This document shows positions 16,861-25,155 of a stretch of 44,897 nt of DNA, piece by piece. Below the pieces are notes generated by a model that searched no databases, was not told the DNA's origin, and saw only the letters and a list, made by a program, of their open reading frames with translations. The stretch comes from an uncultured Lachnospiraceae bacterium (lineage in GTDB: Bacteria; Bacillota; Clostridia; Lachnospirales; Lachnospiraceae). A program made the position numbers and the translations under genes. Where the stretch lies: the NCBI GenBank assembly GCA_946554445.1, contig CAMNSD010000033.1, forward strand, positions 1 through 44,897, in the 5' to 3' direction. The stretch's first letter is position 1, and each line of letters starts with the position of its first letter.

Positions 16861-17109
16861 ATGATAAGACAGAGTATTTTAAAGGCATTACTTATGGTGT
16901 ATATTGCATGTGTGATCATTTCCGGTAAGGTTGGTATGGAACTAGAGGAAGAGCATCAGTTACCGCCGCCAGGTATCTATGTGAAGGAGATAGAGACAGG
17001 AAAGACGGCTTATATCTATTGGGACAGACTTTCGCAGGAACGTTCTTTCCTGTGGCTTGATAAGGAAAGCTTTGAGGAATATATGGGAGACAAAGGGAGA
17101 AAAGAGTAA
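16861..17109 (+). CDS. Mini-protein: shared leader joined to tail of the 5293 protein
   Basis: Encodes 82 residues. The GGGAGTGAAGTGTA before ATG almost copies the leader of 5293. Residues 1-22 (MIRQSILKALLMVYIACVII) are a variant of the same signal peptide. From residue 35 it is the C-terminus of the 5293 protein: 'PPPGIYVKEIETGKTAYIYW' and 'SFEEYMGDKG' match with few changes. The roughly 300 residues between them in 5293 are absent, so it looks like an internal deletion product kept in frame. It may be a live small secreted protein, as the frame and ribosome site are clean, or a remnant. It is followed 11 bases later by the next gene. Confidence 0.65.
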   Translation: MIRQSILKALLMVYIACVIISGKVGMELEEEHQLPPPGIYVKEIETGKTAYIYWDRLSQERSFLWLDKESFEEYMGDKGRKE

Positions 17110-17120
17110 AGGAATTTATT

Positions 17121-18902
17121 TTGAACAAGAAGAGGAATGATACTAAAATAAAGCAATCTGTGTATGTCATAGCATCTATTCTGCTCTTAACCGGCTGCAG
17201 TCACAAGACAGATACGGAAAGAGTCCAACATACATTCCAGAAAACAGACGCCAATCAAATGACAGCCCAGAAAGAAACTGATACGGTAAATGCCTCGGAA
17301 ATACCGCACGACCAGAACGATTTCATGGATGCGTATGCAGACCTGCCGGAGGATGACTTCCAGGAGATTGTCATTCGGGAGGGAGTCGTGTATACGGATG
17401 ATATTATCTATGAGCAGGAAGGCAGGGGGATTCTGTCAACAGGAGATGCTGCACTGGATGCTGAGTTGCTGGGAGAGATTGCTCTGGACATGCTGGAATC
17501 CAAAGATATGCAGGCATATGAGGAATTGTTCAGCAGTGACATATCCTTTCAGGAATTTCAGGAACAAGATTGGGTTGGGCTGGACACTGGATGGACGGCA
17601 GACCGTTATTACGACTGCTATTATACATATATCACAGAAGCGGAAGGGTACATTGGCTATATCTACTATATTTATGCGGATTACGAAACGATGAAAGCGC
17701 AGGATACCCAAGCGGTCGAGCTGGGGTTCCATATTACGACTGAGGATGGGAAGATATGTGATACCGAACTGCACTTATATGATATGACCAGGGAAGAGTA
17801 CCAGGCTTTCAGAGAATGGCAGGGAGGCAGGATAGCCGTTATGGAAGACGGAGAGATTGTGGGAGGTGGGTACGCGATACCCGGACAGGACAGGCTGTAT
17901 CTGGATGCCGGTGATATCGTGTATGGCGATGCGGGGTTTGAGGAGCTGACCAGTGGGATTCGTGAGAATACCGTGGATGGCTGGCAGCTGCGGGACGGTT
18001 ATGATCTTTACTACCTGATACAGGATGATAGTCAGGGAAGGATTCACTACCGATATTATTTCTATTGGAGCAAGCCGGAGGAGAAGTATGAAAAAGTCCT
18101 GGTGACGGATGCCTGGGTATCTGAGATGGGAATAGAGGGATTACAGCCGCACTGGTTTTGCACCCGCAGACACAGGGAAGATGTCAGGTCTGTGCCTGAG
18201 TATGAAATGTCTGATATAGAAGCATATCTGACGGTTGACTGGTCGGATGAAGCGATATTGATGATGGACCATACAATCTGGCCCAATGACAGCGCGTGGG
18301 GATGGGAGTTTACGATTGCAGACATGGATTTTGATGGGGAGCAGGAGTTTTTCGTCAACTTTATTGCCAACCACTGTGGATCTAATGCGCTCTATATTTA
18401 TAAGCAGGAGGACGGGAAAGTCTCTTCCTATGCAGATATGATAGCAGTACCGCAGCGGTACATATTGGGGCCTCAGGAGTATAAAAAAATACTGCCCTAT
18501 ATGGACATAGAGTTTATAGATGCCTATGCCAACAGCGCACAGGAGTACAGATATCTTACCATGGACTGGACCAGCTTTGGCGGGGATATCCATGGAGGAA
18601 TCAATACCTATATTTTGTATGAGACGTTGCTGCCGGAGGGTGAACCCAGAGAGATTGCCCGGATTGCGTACTGCGGCCCGGAGGAAGGCAGGGAACTGTA
18701 TTTCTTAGGAGAAAAGGTATATGAAGCCGGCAAGTTAAAGGATTTGGTCGATTCCTATATGGCAGGGTATACAAAGGTGGAGATGCCTTATAGGACGGTG
18801 GAAATGACTTTTCCGCGGGGAATCGTGGGATACAGTGAAGAAGAGCGGGAACAGGAAAACCGTGAGCTTTGGGAAGCAATCAGAGATTGTTGTAAAGAGT
18901 GA
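17121..18902 (+). CDS. Multi-domain lipoprotein with repeats shared with 25156 protein
   Basis: Encodes 593 residues from TTG 17121; AAAGGAAT upstream and an immediate signal peptide support this unusual start, as no ATG lies before the lipobox. 'IASILLLTGC' gives a lipidated Cys near residue 26. Residues 100-255 and 265-345 are two copies of a module with the core 'W-x-x-D-x-x-YDCYY ... YxxYxYxYxDxE' ('GWTADRYYDCYYTYITEAEG'), present three times in the 1121-residue protein. Near residue 398 'FTIADMDFDGEQEFFVNFIA' is an FG-GAP/EF-hand-like loop opening a propeller-like domain that the large protein lacks. The gene lies mid-cassette after two leader-sharing genes. The structured multi-hairpin element begins four bases after its stop. 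Function unknown. Confidence 0.75.
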   Translation: MNKKRNDTKIKQSVYVIASILLLTGCSHKTDTERVQHTFQKTDANQMTAQKETDTVNASEIPHDQNDFMDAYADLPEDDFQEIVIREGVVYTDDIIYEQEGRGILSTGDAALDAELLGEIALDMLESKDMQAYEELFSSDISFQEFQEQDWVGLDTGWTADRYYDCYYTYITEAEGYIGYIYYIYADYETMKAQDTQAVELGFHITTEDGKICDTELHLYDMTREEYQAFREWQGGRIAVMEDGEIVGGGYAIPGQDRLYLDAGDIVYGDAGFEELTSGIRENTVDGWQLRDGYDLYYLIQDDSQGRIHYRYYFYWSKPEEKYEKVLVTDAWVSEMGIEGLQPHWFCTRRHREDVRSVPEYEMSDIEAYLTVDWSDEAILMMDHTIWPNDSAWGWEFTIADMDFDGEQEFFVNFIANHCGSNALYIYKQEDGKVSSYADMIAVPQRYILGPQEYKKILPYMDIEFIDAYANSAQEYRYLTMDWTSFGGDIHGGINTYILYETLLPEGEPREIARIAYCGPEEGRELYFLGEKVYEAGKLKDLVDSYMAGYTKVEMPYRTVEMTFPRGIVGYSEEEREQENRELWEAIRDCCKE

Positions 18903-18905
18903 ATA

Positions 18906-19067
18906 GTGTGAGAAGAACTTCTAATCACTCGCAGCAAAGGCTGCTTCGCGAAGAAGTTCTAGAAGTTGCTTTGCAACTTCTTCTCACACAGGAGAATGCC
19001 TAAAACGCGGCATTCTCCCAGACAAGCTTGCTTGTCTTTGGATTTTGAGTCACAGCAATGCGGTGAC
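18906..19067. repeat. Structured multi-hairpin intergenic element
   Basis: It holds six nested or serial stems: GTGTGAGAAG/CTTCTCACAC (18906-18915 with 18980-18989); AGAACTTCT/AGAAGTTCT (18914-18922 with 18952-18960); GCAGC/GCTGC (18931-18944); AGAAGTTGC/GCAACTTCT (18961-18981); GGAGAATGCC/GGCATTCTCC (18991-19018); AGACAAGC/GCTTGTCT (19020-19037); and a short GTCAC/GTGAC (19049-19067). It has no T-run, so it is not a plain terminator. It could be a REP/MITE-like repeat or a structured RNA between two co-transcribed genes. Confidence 0.8.
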
Positions 19068-19079
19068 ATAGAGGTTAGT

Positions 19080-20099
19080 ATGAAAAGAATATTTCGCATA
19101 TTTCTTTTAGCAGGACTGTTGATGATAGAATATGAAACAGGCGTCAGACAGCGCCAAACCATACCGGAAGAAAAAGGTGTGGAGACAGCGCATATTAGTT
19201 GTGATATCGAGGGAGAAACGAGAAAGCCGGTGCAATATAAGTATATGGCAGATCTTCTCGGCCCCAGAGGATTTCTGGATGAGGAAAATACTATTTTCTG
19301 GCAGGATTTTTATGACAGTTATTCGATCGGGTTGGAGAGGGATGTGGAGTATCATATACCGATATGTATACAGGATTCCCTTGAGGATTACTTTACTTTG
19401 CGGGACTCCAATGAACGGCTGTGGCATCCCAAAGACATATATTGTATGTTCTACGATAACAGGACGATTGAGATGGAAGAAGAGGAACTGGAAATGCTGT
19501 TTCTTCAGAACGGCTATGAACTGTCAATCTGTCAGGGGGAATGTAAGGACTATCAAGTGAGATTTCTTCAGTACAGACAAAAGGACAGTCATCTGCTTTA
19601 TCCGGAACGTATTATCATGCAGACTTGGGATGATTGGCATATTTATGTGCAGGAGATCACAGGGCCAATGCAGAGGAAGGTCATGGATTTGATCAGTGTG
19701 GATGACCGGGAGAATCCTATAATTATAGTTCATACAACCAGCTTGACACGGGATTACGTATCGGAGGAGGAGCTGAGTTTTTGGGAATTCAATGGGAATT
19801 TCTGGTCGTTGGTGCCGATGGAACTGGAAATCAAGTACACGGAATATGTTCTTGGAAGGAATCCGGAACCGGGAAACATGGAGGATTTGAATCTGATCCG
19901 GTATCCGGATGGAATTGCGTTTAGGACTGTCGTACAACCCAGTAATGCAGGCGGAGGTATATTCTATCTGCAGGCTGATCAAATGGAAGAGATTGAAAAA
20001 AACAGGAGTTTTCAATTTACGATGTTCCAGAAATCCTTAGATGTGATTGATTTAGTGGTTCCAAATGAAATGGGATATATAAGGTTTGAAATCAGATAA
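19080..20099 (+). CDS. Secreted protein equal to the C-terminal domain of the 25156 protein
   Basis: Encodes 339 residues from ATG 19080 (AGAGG upstream); the longer open frame runs through the hairpin element and is not used. A signal peptide (MKRIFRIFLLAGLLMI) lacks a lipobox. From residue 60 on it matches the last 270 residues of the 1121-residue protein: 'FYDSY' start, 'LEDYFTLRDS' against 'LEDYFEVEHY', 'RTIEMEEEELEMLFLQNGYE' against 'RTCEMEEQELQELFYEHGYL', 'EEELSFWEFNG' against 'EEELSFWEFSD'. The domain is unknown to me. As a free gene it follows 16078 and 17121 in the same order as these domains occur in the fused protein, so the three products probably act together. Confidence 0.8.
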   Translation: MKRIFRIFLLAGLLMIEYETGVRQRQTIPEEKGVETAHISCDIEGETRKPVQYKYMADLLGPRGFLDEENTIFWQDFYDSYSIGLERDVEYHIPICIQDSLEDYFTLRDSNERLWHPKDIYCMFYDNRTIEMEEEELEMLFLQNGYELSICQGECKDYQVRFLQYRQKDSHLLYPERIIMQTWDDWHIYVQEITGPMQRKVMDLISVDDRENPIIIVHTTSLTRDYVSEEELSFWEFNGNFWSLVPMELEIKYTEYVLGRNPEPGNMEDLNLIRYPDGIAFRTVVQPSNAGGGIFYLQADQMEEIEKNRSFQFTMFQKSLDVIDLVVPNEMGYIRFEIR

Positions 20100-20134
20100 G
20101 TGTTATTTATGGGCGTGCAAATAGGGGAAAAGAA

Positions 20135-21112
20135 ATGAAGCAAATACTACAGATAGTGTGCATTGTGGTCGCAATGGCATCCGGCATTTACCAGAGTGCG
20201 ATACCTGGCCAAGAGATGCAGGAGCATGTAGAAGAGAAGGCAAGAGTAGACTTCCCGGAAGGTTTAGCCGGCTGGAGTATCCATGATTTAGAGAATCTCC
20301 AGAGCGTCAGCCTTAAGCCAAGCACACAGGAAGATATCGAAAAAATAGGAAAGATTACCTCGTTGAAGGAATTGAACATTTCTTTGTACCAGAGGGACCA
20401 GGAACCAATCTGGGATTTGAAGGCGATCGGTGGATTGGAACATCTTGAAAATCTAACTATCAGGGGTGGGACAGAAGAGTTTAATATGGAGCCTTTGGCA
20501 AACTTGAAAAATGTCAGGAGAATCAGTTTGGAGGGCACAGATTTTGACCTATCCTTTTTAGCCGGGATGGAAGCATTGGAGGAACTGTACACCGACAGGA
20601 CTGGCGAGATAGTGGATCTGTCTATGATTGCGGGATTAAAGCATTTACGAGTGTTGGATATTTATTATGTGGATGAGGCGGATCTGTGTTATCTGGAAGA
20701 GTTAGAAGCGTTGGAGGAAATTTATATTTTTACAGGTGAAATATGTGGATTTGAGGCATTGGAAAATTTACATAAGGTGAAGAGCCTGACGCTGAAAGTA
20801 AGCTGCGAGAACAAGGATGCGCCGTATATGGATATTTCTGTGCTGAAGAATATGAAAGAACTGACAGGCGTCACGATGGGCGGGATAAAGATAGGGAATA
20901 TTCAATCTCTGGCCAAATTGGAGACTTTGGAGTGGATTCTATTGGTAGAGTCTGATATTGAAGATATAGAAGCCCTTTGCAAAATGCCCAATCTGAGATA
21001 TCTGGGAATCTATGGAAATGAAAGCAAGGCGGTGGAGAAACAAGGAGAGCAGTACGATGATTTGATATGGGATTTTAAGGTGACGGATGAGATACCTTAT
21101 GATTTTCAATGA
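20135..21112 (+). CDS. Secreted internalin-like leucine-rich repeat protein
   Basis: Encodes 325 residues. GGGGAAAAG precedes the ATG. The signal peptide is MKQILQIVCIVVAMASGI. Residues 50-310 hold about ten 22-26-residue leucine-rich repeats of the internalin type ('LxxLxNLxxLxLxxxxI'), for example 'LEHLENLTIRGGTEEFNMEP', 'LAGMEALEELY' and 'LAKLETLEWILLVES'. This differs from the BspA-type repeats at 6623 and 7991. It has no sorting motif and no C-terminal anchor, so it is probably released or held by an uncleaved signal. It ends the second direct-repeat cassette. Likely role: a binding surface for another protein; target unknown. Confidence 0.8.
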   Translation: MKQILQIVCIVVAMASGIYQSAIPGQEMQEHVEEKARVDFPEGLAGWSIHDLENLQSVSLKPSTQEDIEKIGKITSLKELNISLYQRDQEPIWDLKAIGGLEHLENLTIRGGTEEFNMEPLANLKNVRRISLEGTDFDLSFLAGMEALEELYTDRTGEIVDLSMIAGLKHLRVLDIYYVDEADLCYLEELEALEEIYIFTGEICGFEALENLHKVKSLTLKVSCENKDAPYMDISVLKNMKELTGVTMGGIKIGNIQSLAKLETLEWILLVESDIEDIEALCKMPNLRYLGIYGNESKAVEKQGEQYDDLIWDFKVTDEIPYDFQ

Positions 21113-21241
21113 GGAGGACAGAGTGGATGTATGTAATAAACGTTACGCGGCAGTGAAATGAGAATTGGGATAACAGAACGGTTGGCGACGGGATAGATTA
21201 GGATGGGAAATGCCGGGAGGACATGATAAAATAGGAAAATA

Positions 21242-21270
21242 TTGTATTGTACCATGAAAAAAGTTATACT
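21242..21270 (+). promoter_or_regulatory. Possible sigma-A promoter of the AAA-ATPase-like gene
   Basis: TTGTAT (21242-21247), a 17-base spacer and TATACT (21265-21270) lie about 30 bases before the start codon. The -35 is weak (3 of 6). The gap 21113-21241 shows no gene. Confidence 0.45.
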
Positions 21271-21302
21271 ATGGTAAAGCGTAAATCCTGTGGAGGGCTG
21301 TT

Positions 21303-23000
21303 ATGGAGAAGAAAAATCTTCCAATCGGTATTGAGTTTTATAAAAAGATTATTGATGAAGAGTACTATTATGTCGATAAGACATTAATGGTAAAAGAGTT
21401 ATTGGATCGGCAGGGGTATGTAAATCTTTTTACCAGGCCCAGAAGATTTGGTAAGACACTGGCACTCGACATGCTCAAGACCTTTTTTGAAAGAGAACTG
21501 GATGCAAAAGGTAACGAAATAGATAACAGCCGCTACTTTGACGGTATGAAAATCATGTCTGCAGGTGATAAGTATACGAAAAATATGGGCCGGTATCCGG
21601 TTATATTTCTCTCGCTGAAATCTGCGAAGCAGCCGGATATGGAGACCGCGGTCTGGATGCTGAAGAAGCAGATAGCAAATGAATTTATTCGACATCAATA
21701 CGTTTTGGCTTCGGATATTTTGCTAGATTCCGAAAAGGAATTATATCAGAAGATTATTTCCCTGACAGATGACAATAGAGTGTATGCAGACGCGGTCGCC
21801 TTTCTTTCGCGATGCCTTGCCAAATATCACGGGCAAAAAGTAATTATTCTGATGGATGAATATGATGTACCTCTTGAAAATGCTTATTTTGCGGGATTTT
21901 ACCAGGAGATGACTGCGTTCGTGCGTTCTATCATGGAGTCTTCCTTAAAAACGAATGAGGATTTGAAGTTTGCGGTGATAACGGGGTGTTTAAGAGTCAG
22001 CAGGGAAAGTATTTTTACTGGACTCAATAACCTGAATGTGATTTCCATGGTCAGTGACAGCTTTGCGGGATGTTTTGGCTTTACTGAAGCAGAAGTATCC
22101 GAGCTTTTGTCATATTATGGGTTGGAAGAGAAGCTGGAACAAATACAAAAATGGTATGATGGCTACCTTTTTGGTAAGACAGAGGTGTATAATCCGTGGA
22201 GTGTCACCAGTTATTTAAATGGTATCATAGCTGATAGGATAGAGTATCCGAGACCATATTGGGCCAATACTTCGTCAAACAGCATTATAAGAGAACTGAT
22301 TGAGAACGCGGGAGATGTTGTCAGGGCAGAATTGGAAGACTTAATGTCGCAAAAGACTATCGTGAAACCGATTCATGAAGACATCACTTACGAAGATATC
22401 AATAATTCTCCGGATAATCTGTGGAATTTCCTGCTCCTTACCGGTTATCTGAAAGCAGTAGACAGTTATTTTGATGGAATGCAGGCATATATCACAATGG
22501 CAATCCCTAATATGGAAGTGCGATATATCTATGAAAGTAATATTATGGAATGGCTTAAGAAGCGCGGCAAATCCGCAGATTTTACAGATATGTATCATGC
22601 GCTGCTGCATGGTGATGCGGTAAATCTGGAGAGGATTATCAAAAGTTATTTAAAGAGCAGTATCAGCTTTTATGATGAGAAAGAGACGTTTTATCATGGC
22701 CTTTTGATTGGAATGATGAGTGGCTTAGAAGGGTATCGGGTTCTTTCAAATCGTGAAACGGGAGAGGGAAGAGCGGATCTTATACTGAAACCGTTTGATG
22801 ATTGCAATCCGGCAGTTATTTTTGAATTGAAATATACGAATGATATAGCCAAGCTTGAGCAAAAATGTGAAGAGGCATTGCAGCAGATAGCGGATAGAAG
22901 GTATGCGGACGAACTGTCAGAGGATGGGTATGCTGATATTATCAAATATGGTATCTGCTTTTATAAAAAGAATTGCAGGGTGAAATGTTGTAGGGATTAG
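21303..23000 (+). CDS. AAA-ATPase-like protein with C-terminal PD-(D/E)XK nuclease domain
   Basis: Encodes 565 residues; GGAGGG six bases before ATG. The N-terminus 'LPIGIEFYKKII', then 'YYVDKTLMVKELL', is the AAA-ATPase_like (PF09820) opening. 'RPRRFGKT' at residues 45-52 is its short P-loop and 'VIILMDEYDVPL' near 180 its Walker B. The C-terminus carries a PDDEXK_9 (DUF1703) nuclease motif: Asp in 'GRADLIL' near 492 and 'VIFELKY' near 505. These proteins are very common in gut Clostridia and Bacteroides, in many divergent copies, and are probably mobile or defence-linked nucleases of unproven function. All key residues are present. The next gene follows in the same direction 58 bases later. 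Confidence 0.9.
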   Translation: MEKKNLPIGIEFYKKIIDEEYYYVDKTLMVKELLDRQGYVNLFTRPRRFGKTLALDMLKTFFERELDAKGNEIDNSRYFDGMKIMSAGDKYTKNMGRYPVIFLSLKSAKQPDMETAVWMLKKQIANEFIRHQYVLASDILLDSEKELYQKIISLTDDNRVYADAVAFLSRCLAKYHGQKVIILMDEYDVPLENAYFAGFYQEMTAFVRSIMESSLKTNEDLKFAVITGCLRVSRESIFTGLNNLNVISMVSDSFAGCFGFTEAEVSELLSYYGLEEKLEQIQKWYDGYLFGKTEVYNPWSVTSYLNGIIADRIEYPRPYWANTSSNSIIRELIENAGDVVRAELEDLMSQKTIVKPIHEDITYEDINNSPDNLWNFLLLTGYLKAVDSYFDGMQAYITMAIPNMEVRYIYESNIMEWLKKRGKSADFTDMYHALLHGDAVNLERIIKSYLKSSISFYDEKETFYHGLLIGMMSGLEGYRVLSNRETGEGRADLILKPFDDCNPAVIFELKYTNDIAKLEQKCEEALQQIADRRYADELSEDGYADIIKYGICFYKKNCRVKCCRD

Positions 23001-23058
23001 AGCTATCTCCAGAGAGTTAAGCAATTTGGAGAATTTAAGAAAGCAGAAGGTGAAGAAT

Positions 23059-24441
23059 ATGCCGGAGCACCAAACAGTAGAATATAAGGAATCGTGGCAT
23101 GATGAATTTTTGGAGTGGATCTGCGGATATGCAAACGCATACGGTGGGACGCTTTATATTGGTCAAAATGATGATGGAGAGGTTATCGGACTTAACGATA
23201 AAGACAGAAAAAAGTTATTGGAGATTATCCCGAATAAGATTACAGACACAATGGGTATTGTAGCGGATGTTAATCTGCTATATGAGGGAAAACTGCAATA
23301 TATTGAGATTGTTGTGGACAAGTACCCTTCACTCATCAGTTATCATGGAAAATATTTTTATCGTTCCGGCAGCACAATGAGAACGATAACCGGAAAAGAA
23401 CTGGATAAAGCAATCTTAAAATCGCAGGGCAGAACATGGGATGGTATGCCGATACCCAAATTGCAGGTAACGGATTTAAGGAGAGAGGCGATTGATCTAT
23501 TTAAGGAAAAGGCCCTGAGAAGGCACAGACTGACGGAAGAAGAAACAAGAGTTGATGATACCATATTGATGGAGAATCTTCATTTATTTGATGAGGAAGG
23601 ATATCTGATCAGAGCGGCAATGTTGGCGTTTTATAAAGATCCGGAGAAATGGGTTACAGGCTCTTATATTAAAATTGGTTGTTTTGGAGATTCAGATGCC
23701 GATTTGAGATATCAGGATGAAGTACATGGTTCTCTGATTGAGCAAATTGATAAGACGGTTGACTTGGTTTACACGAAATATTTGAAGGCCCTGATTTATT
23801 ATGATGGGATTCAGAGGGTTGAGCAGTTTATGTTTCCACAGGAAGCATTTCGTGAGATTTTGCTGAATGCTGTGGTTCACAAGGATTACAGTGCTTGTAA
23901 CCCGATTCAGATTAGTGTATATGAGGATAAGATATATATCTGGAATGATGGTGAGATGCCGTCTGAGCTTAACTCAACGGAGAAACTATTTGAAAAGCAT
24001 TCTTCTAAGCCTTATAATCCTAAGCTGGCAAATGTTTTCTTTAAGAGCGGTATGATAGAGGCATGGGGCAGAGGGTTTGACAAAATTAAGGAAGCTTGTG
24101 TAAAGTACGATGGACGCCTGCCGGAGTACAATATCAGTGTATCTGGAATTATGGTGTTGTGTAAGGCATGTGATAAGTATTTGGAGTTGCTGAATGGCGA
24201 GGGAGATTTGCATCTTGGTCAAAGAGATCTACATCATGACCAAGATGGTCATGATGTGGTCATGATGATTTTGGATTTTTGTAAAGAAGCAAGATCAATG
24301 CCAGAAATTATGGAACAATTTGGATTTGACAGTCGGACAAGCTTTAGAAGAAAATATTTAAATACATTAGTAAAAGAGGGAAGATTGAAGATGACATTAC
24401 CAGATAAACCCAAGAGTAAAAGTCAAAAATACTATTCATAA
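23059..24441 (+). CDS. AlbA_2-domain/HATPase-type transcriptional regulator
   Basis: Encodes 460 residues from ATG 23059 (AAGGTG eight bases upstream); a TTG 11 codons earlier is less likely. Residues 1-120 are a Schlafen-type AlbA_2 domain, with 'QTVEYKESWHDEFLEWICGY', 'ANAYGGTLYIGQNDDGEVIG' and 'YRSGSTMRTI'. Residues about 250-365 are a RecG-C/HATPase_c_4 domain: 'REILLNAVVHKDYS', 'IYIWNDGEMPSEL', 'NVFFKSGMIEAWGRGFDKI'. After a His/Asp-rich linker ('LHHDQDGHDV') a winged helix ends the protein ('DSRTSFRRKYLNTLVKEGRL'). Such proteins are thought to be DNA-binding regulators. The linker DNA contains a perfect dyad that recurs just after the gene. Confidence 0.88.
   Translation: MPEHQTVEYKESWHDEFLEWICGYANAYGGTLYIGQNDDGEVIGLNDKDRKKLLEIIPNKITDTMGIVADVNLLYEGKLQYIEIVVDKYPSLISYHGKYFYRSGSTMRTITGKELDKAILKSQGRTWDGMPIPKLQVTDLRREAIDLFKEKALRRHRLTEEETRVDDTILMENLHLFDEEGYLIRAAMLAFYKDPEKWVTGSYIKIGCFGDSDADLRYQDEVHGSLIEQIDKTVDLVYTKYLKALIYYDGIQRVEQFMFPQEAFREILLNAVVHKDYSACNPIQISVYEDKIYIWNDGEMPSELNSTEKLFEKHSSKPYNPKLANVFFKSGMIEAWGRGFDKIKEACVKYDGRLPEYNISVSGIMVLCKACDKYLELLNGEGDLHLGQRDLHHDQDGHDVVMMILDFCKEARSMPEIMEQFGFDSRTSFRRKYLNTLVKEGRLKMTLPDKPKSKSQKYYS
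24233..24268. repeat. 36-bp repeat with 10-bp dyad, copy A
   Basis: ATCATGACCA and TGGTCATGAT (24233-24242, 24246-24255) form a perfect dyad with a 3-base centre, followed by a further GGTCATGATGA. It lies in the linker codons of the AlbA_2 gene. Copy B at 24458-24493 matches at 33 of 36 positions. Confidence 0.7.
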
Positions 24442-24457
24442 CCAATATTATGTTCAT

Positions 24458-24493
24458 ATCATGACCAAAATGGTTATGATGAGGTCATGATGA
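24458..24493. repeat. 36-bp repeat with dyad, copy B
   Basis: Same sequence as copy A with three changes (ATCATGACCA/TGGTTATGAT arms, one mismatch). It lies 16 bases after the AlbA_2 stop codon and leads in frame into the RDD pseudogene ORF, so it may come from a duplicated linker or be an operator. Confidence 0.7.
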
Positions 24494-24558
24494 AAGCAAA
24501 TGTTAAATGGATAGAAATTTATTGTTATGAAAAGGTTGTTACAGGAGGAGATACCGTT

Positions 24559-24973
24559 TTGAGTGATTTAGCACTGCGGCGATTGAAAGCATTTTTTATT
24601 GATTTTGTCATTTTAGGATTCCTATCCATGATCTGTATGGGTGTCGTTTTCCTGACCGCGGATATGCAGATACTGCTTGGGGAAAATTTGGAGCTTATGT
24701 ATGCGGGGTTGGCATAGGCAGCTGGATTTTGACATGGGCATATTTTTTCATTTTGGATTATTATGAAAATCTGGATGTGGGGAAAAGACTCACAAATATA
24801 GAACTCATCAGCAACGGCAGAAACTTACAGTGGGCAAAAAGCTGAAACATTCTGTTCTGAAATGTATCTGTGGCACTGTCTGACCGGTATCAGGTATTTA
24901 TTATCTGATCAAAGGGGAAATGATTTATGACAGATATTTGGGAATCAGCATAAGAGATAAATTGGAAACATGA
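24559..24973 (+). pseudogene. RDD-family membrane protein, frameshifted
   Basis: TTG 24559 with GGAGGAG eight bases upstream starts 'LSDLALRRLKAFFIDFVILG', a typical RDD domain: Arg, Asp in the first helix. The frame stops at 24717, but the next frame carries on with 'WGKFGAYVCGVGIGSW', 'YFFILDYYENLDVGKRLTNI' and 'SNGRNLQWAKS', then a third frame with 'KLKHSVLKCICGTV', a stop, and 'IYDRYLGISIRDKLET'. At least two frame changes and one nonsense codon are needed, so it is dead. RDD proteins are small multi-helix membrane proteins, perhaps transporters. Confidence 0.75.
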
Positions 24974-25012
24974 ATATGGGCTGTGCGAAGAGGGCAATAT
25001 GGCATTTGGAAA

Positions 25013-25037
25013 GGGGCTGTTGTAACAGCTCTTTTTT
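25013..25037 (+). terminator. Hairpin terminator before cassette 3
   Basis: GGGCTGTT and AACAGCTC (one G-U pair) flank a short loop, followed by TTTTTT. It ends transcription from the RDD remnant just before the third direct-repeat promoter. Confidence 0.8.
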
Positions 25038-25067
25038 GATGAAACAAACTTACTTTTTTCAGGAACC

Positions 25068-25101
25068 ATGATGCAGAAATGATGCATTGTTTCTTTATAC
25101 T
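25068..25101 (+). promoter_or_regulatory. ATGATGCA direct-repeat promoter, copy 3
   Basis: ATGATGCA at 25068-25075 and 25079-25086, then nine bases (TTGTTTCTT), then TATACT at 25096-25101. The -35 place has GCAGAA as in copies 1 and 2. It drives the 1121-residue protein gene. A terminator lies 31 bases upstream. Confidence 0.75.
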
Positions 25102-25155
25102 TTATATATAGAAGAAAGCGTGTTTGCGGCCATTGGGGGCAGGAAGGAAAAATCA

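Noticed and set aside
18966..19079. Extended N-terminus of the 19080 protein
   Set aside because: It would translate the multi-hairpin element; ATG 19080 with its signal peptide is the natural start.
21303..24441. AAA-ATPase/nuclease plus AlbA_2 gene as a defence operon
   Set aside because: Both families are common singly in gut Clostridia, and 58 bases separate them with no shared motif, so a functional pair is not supported.
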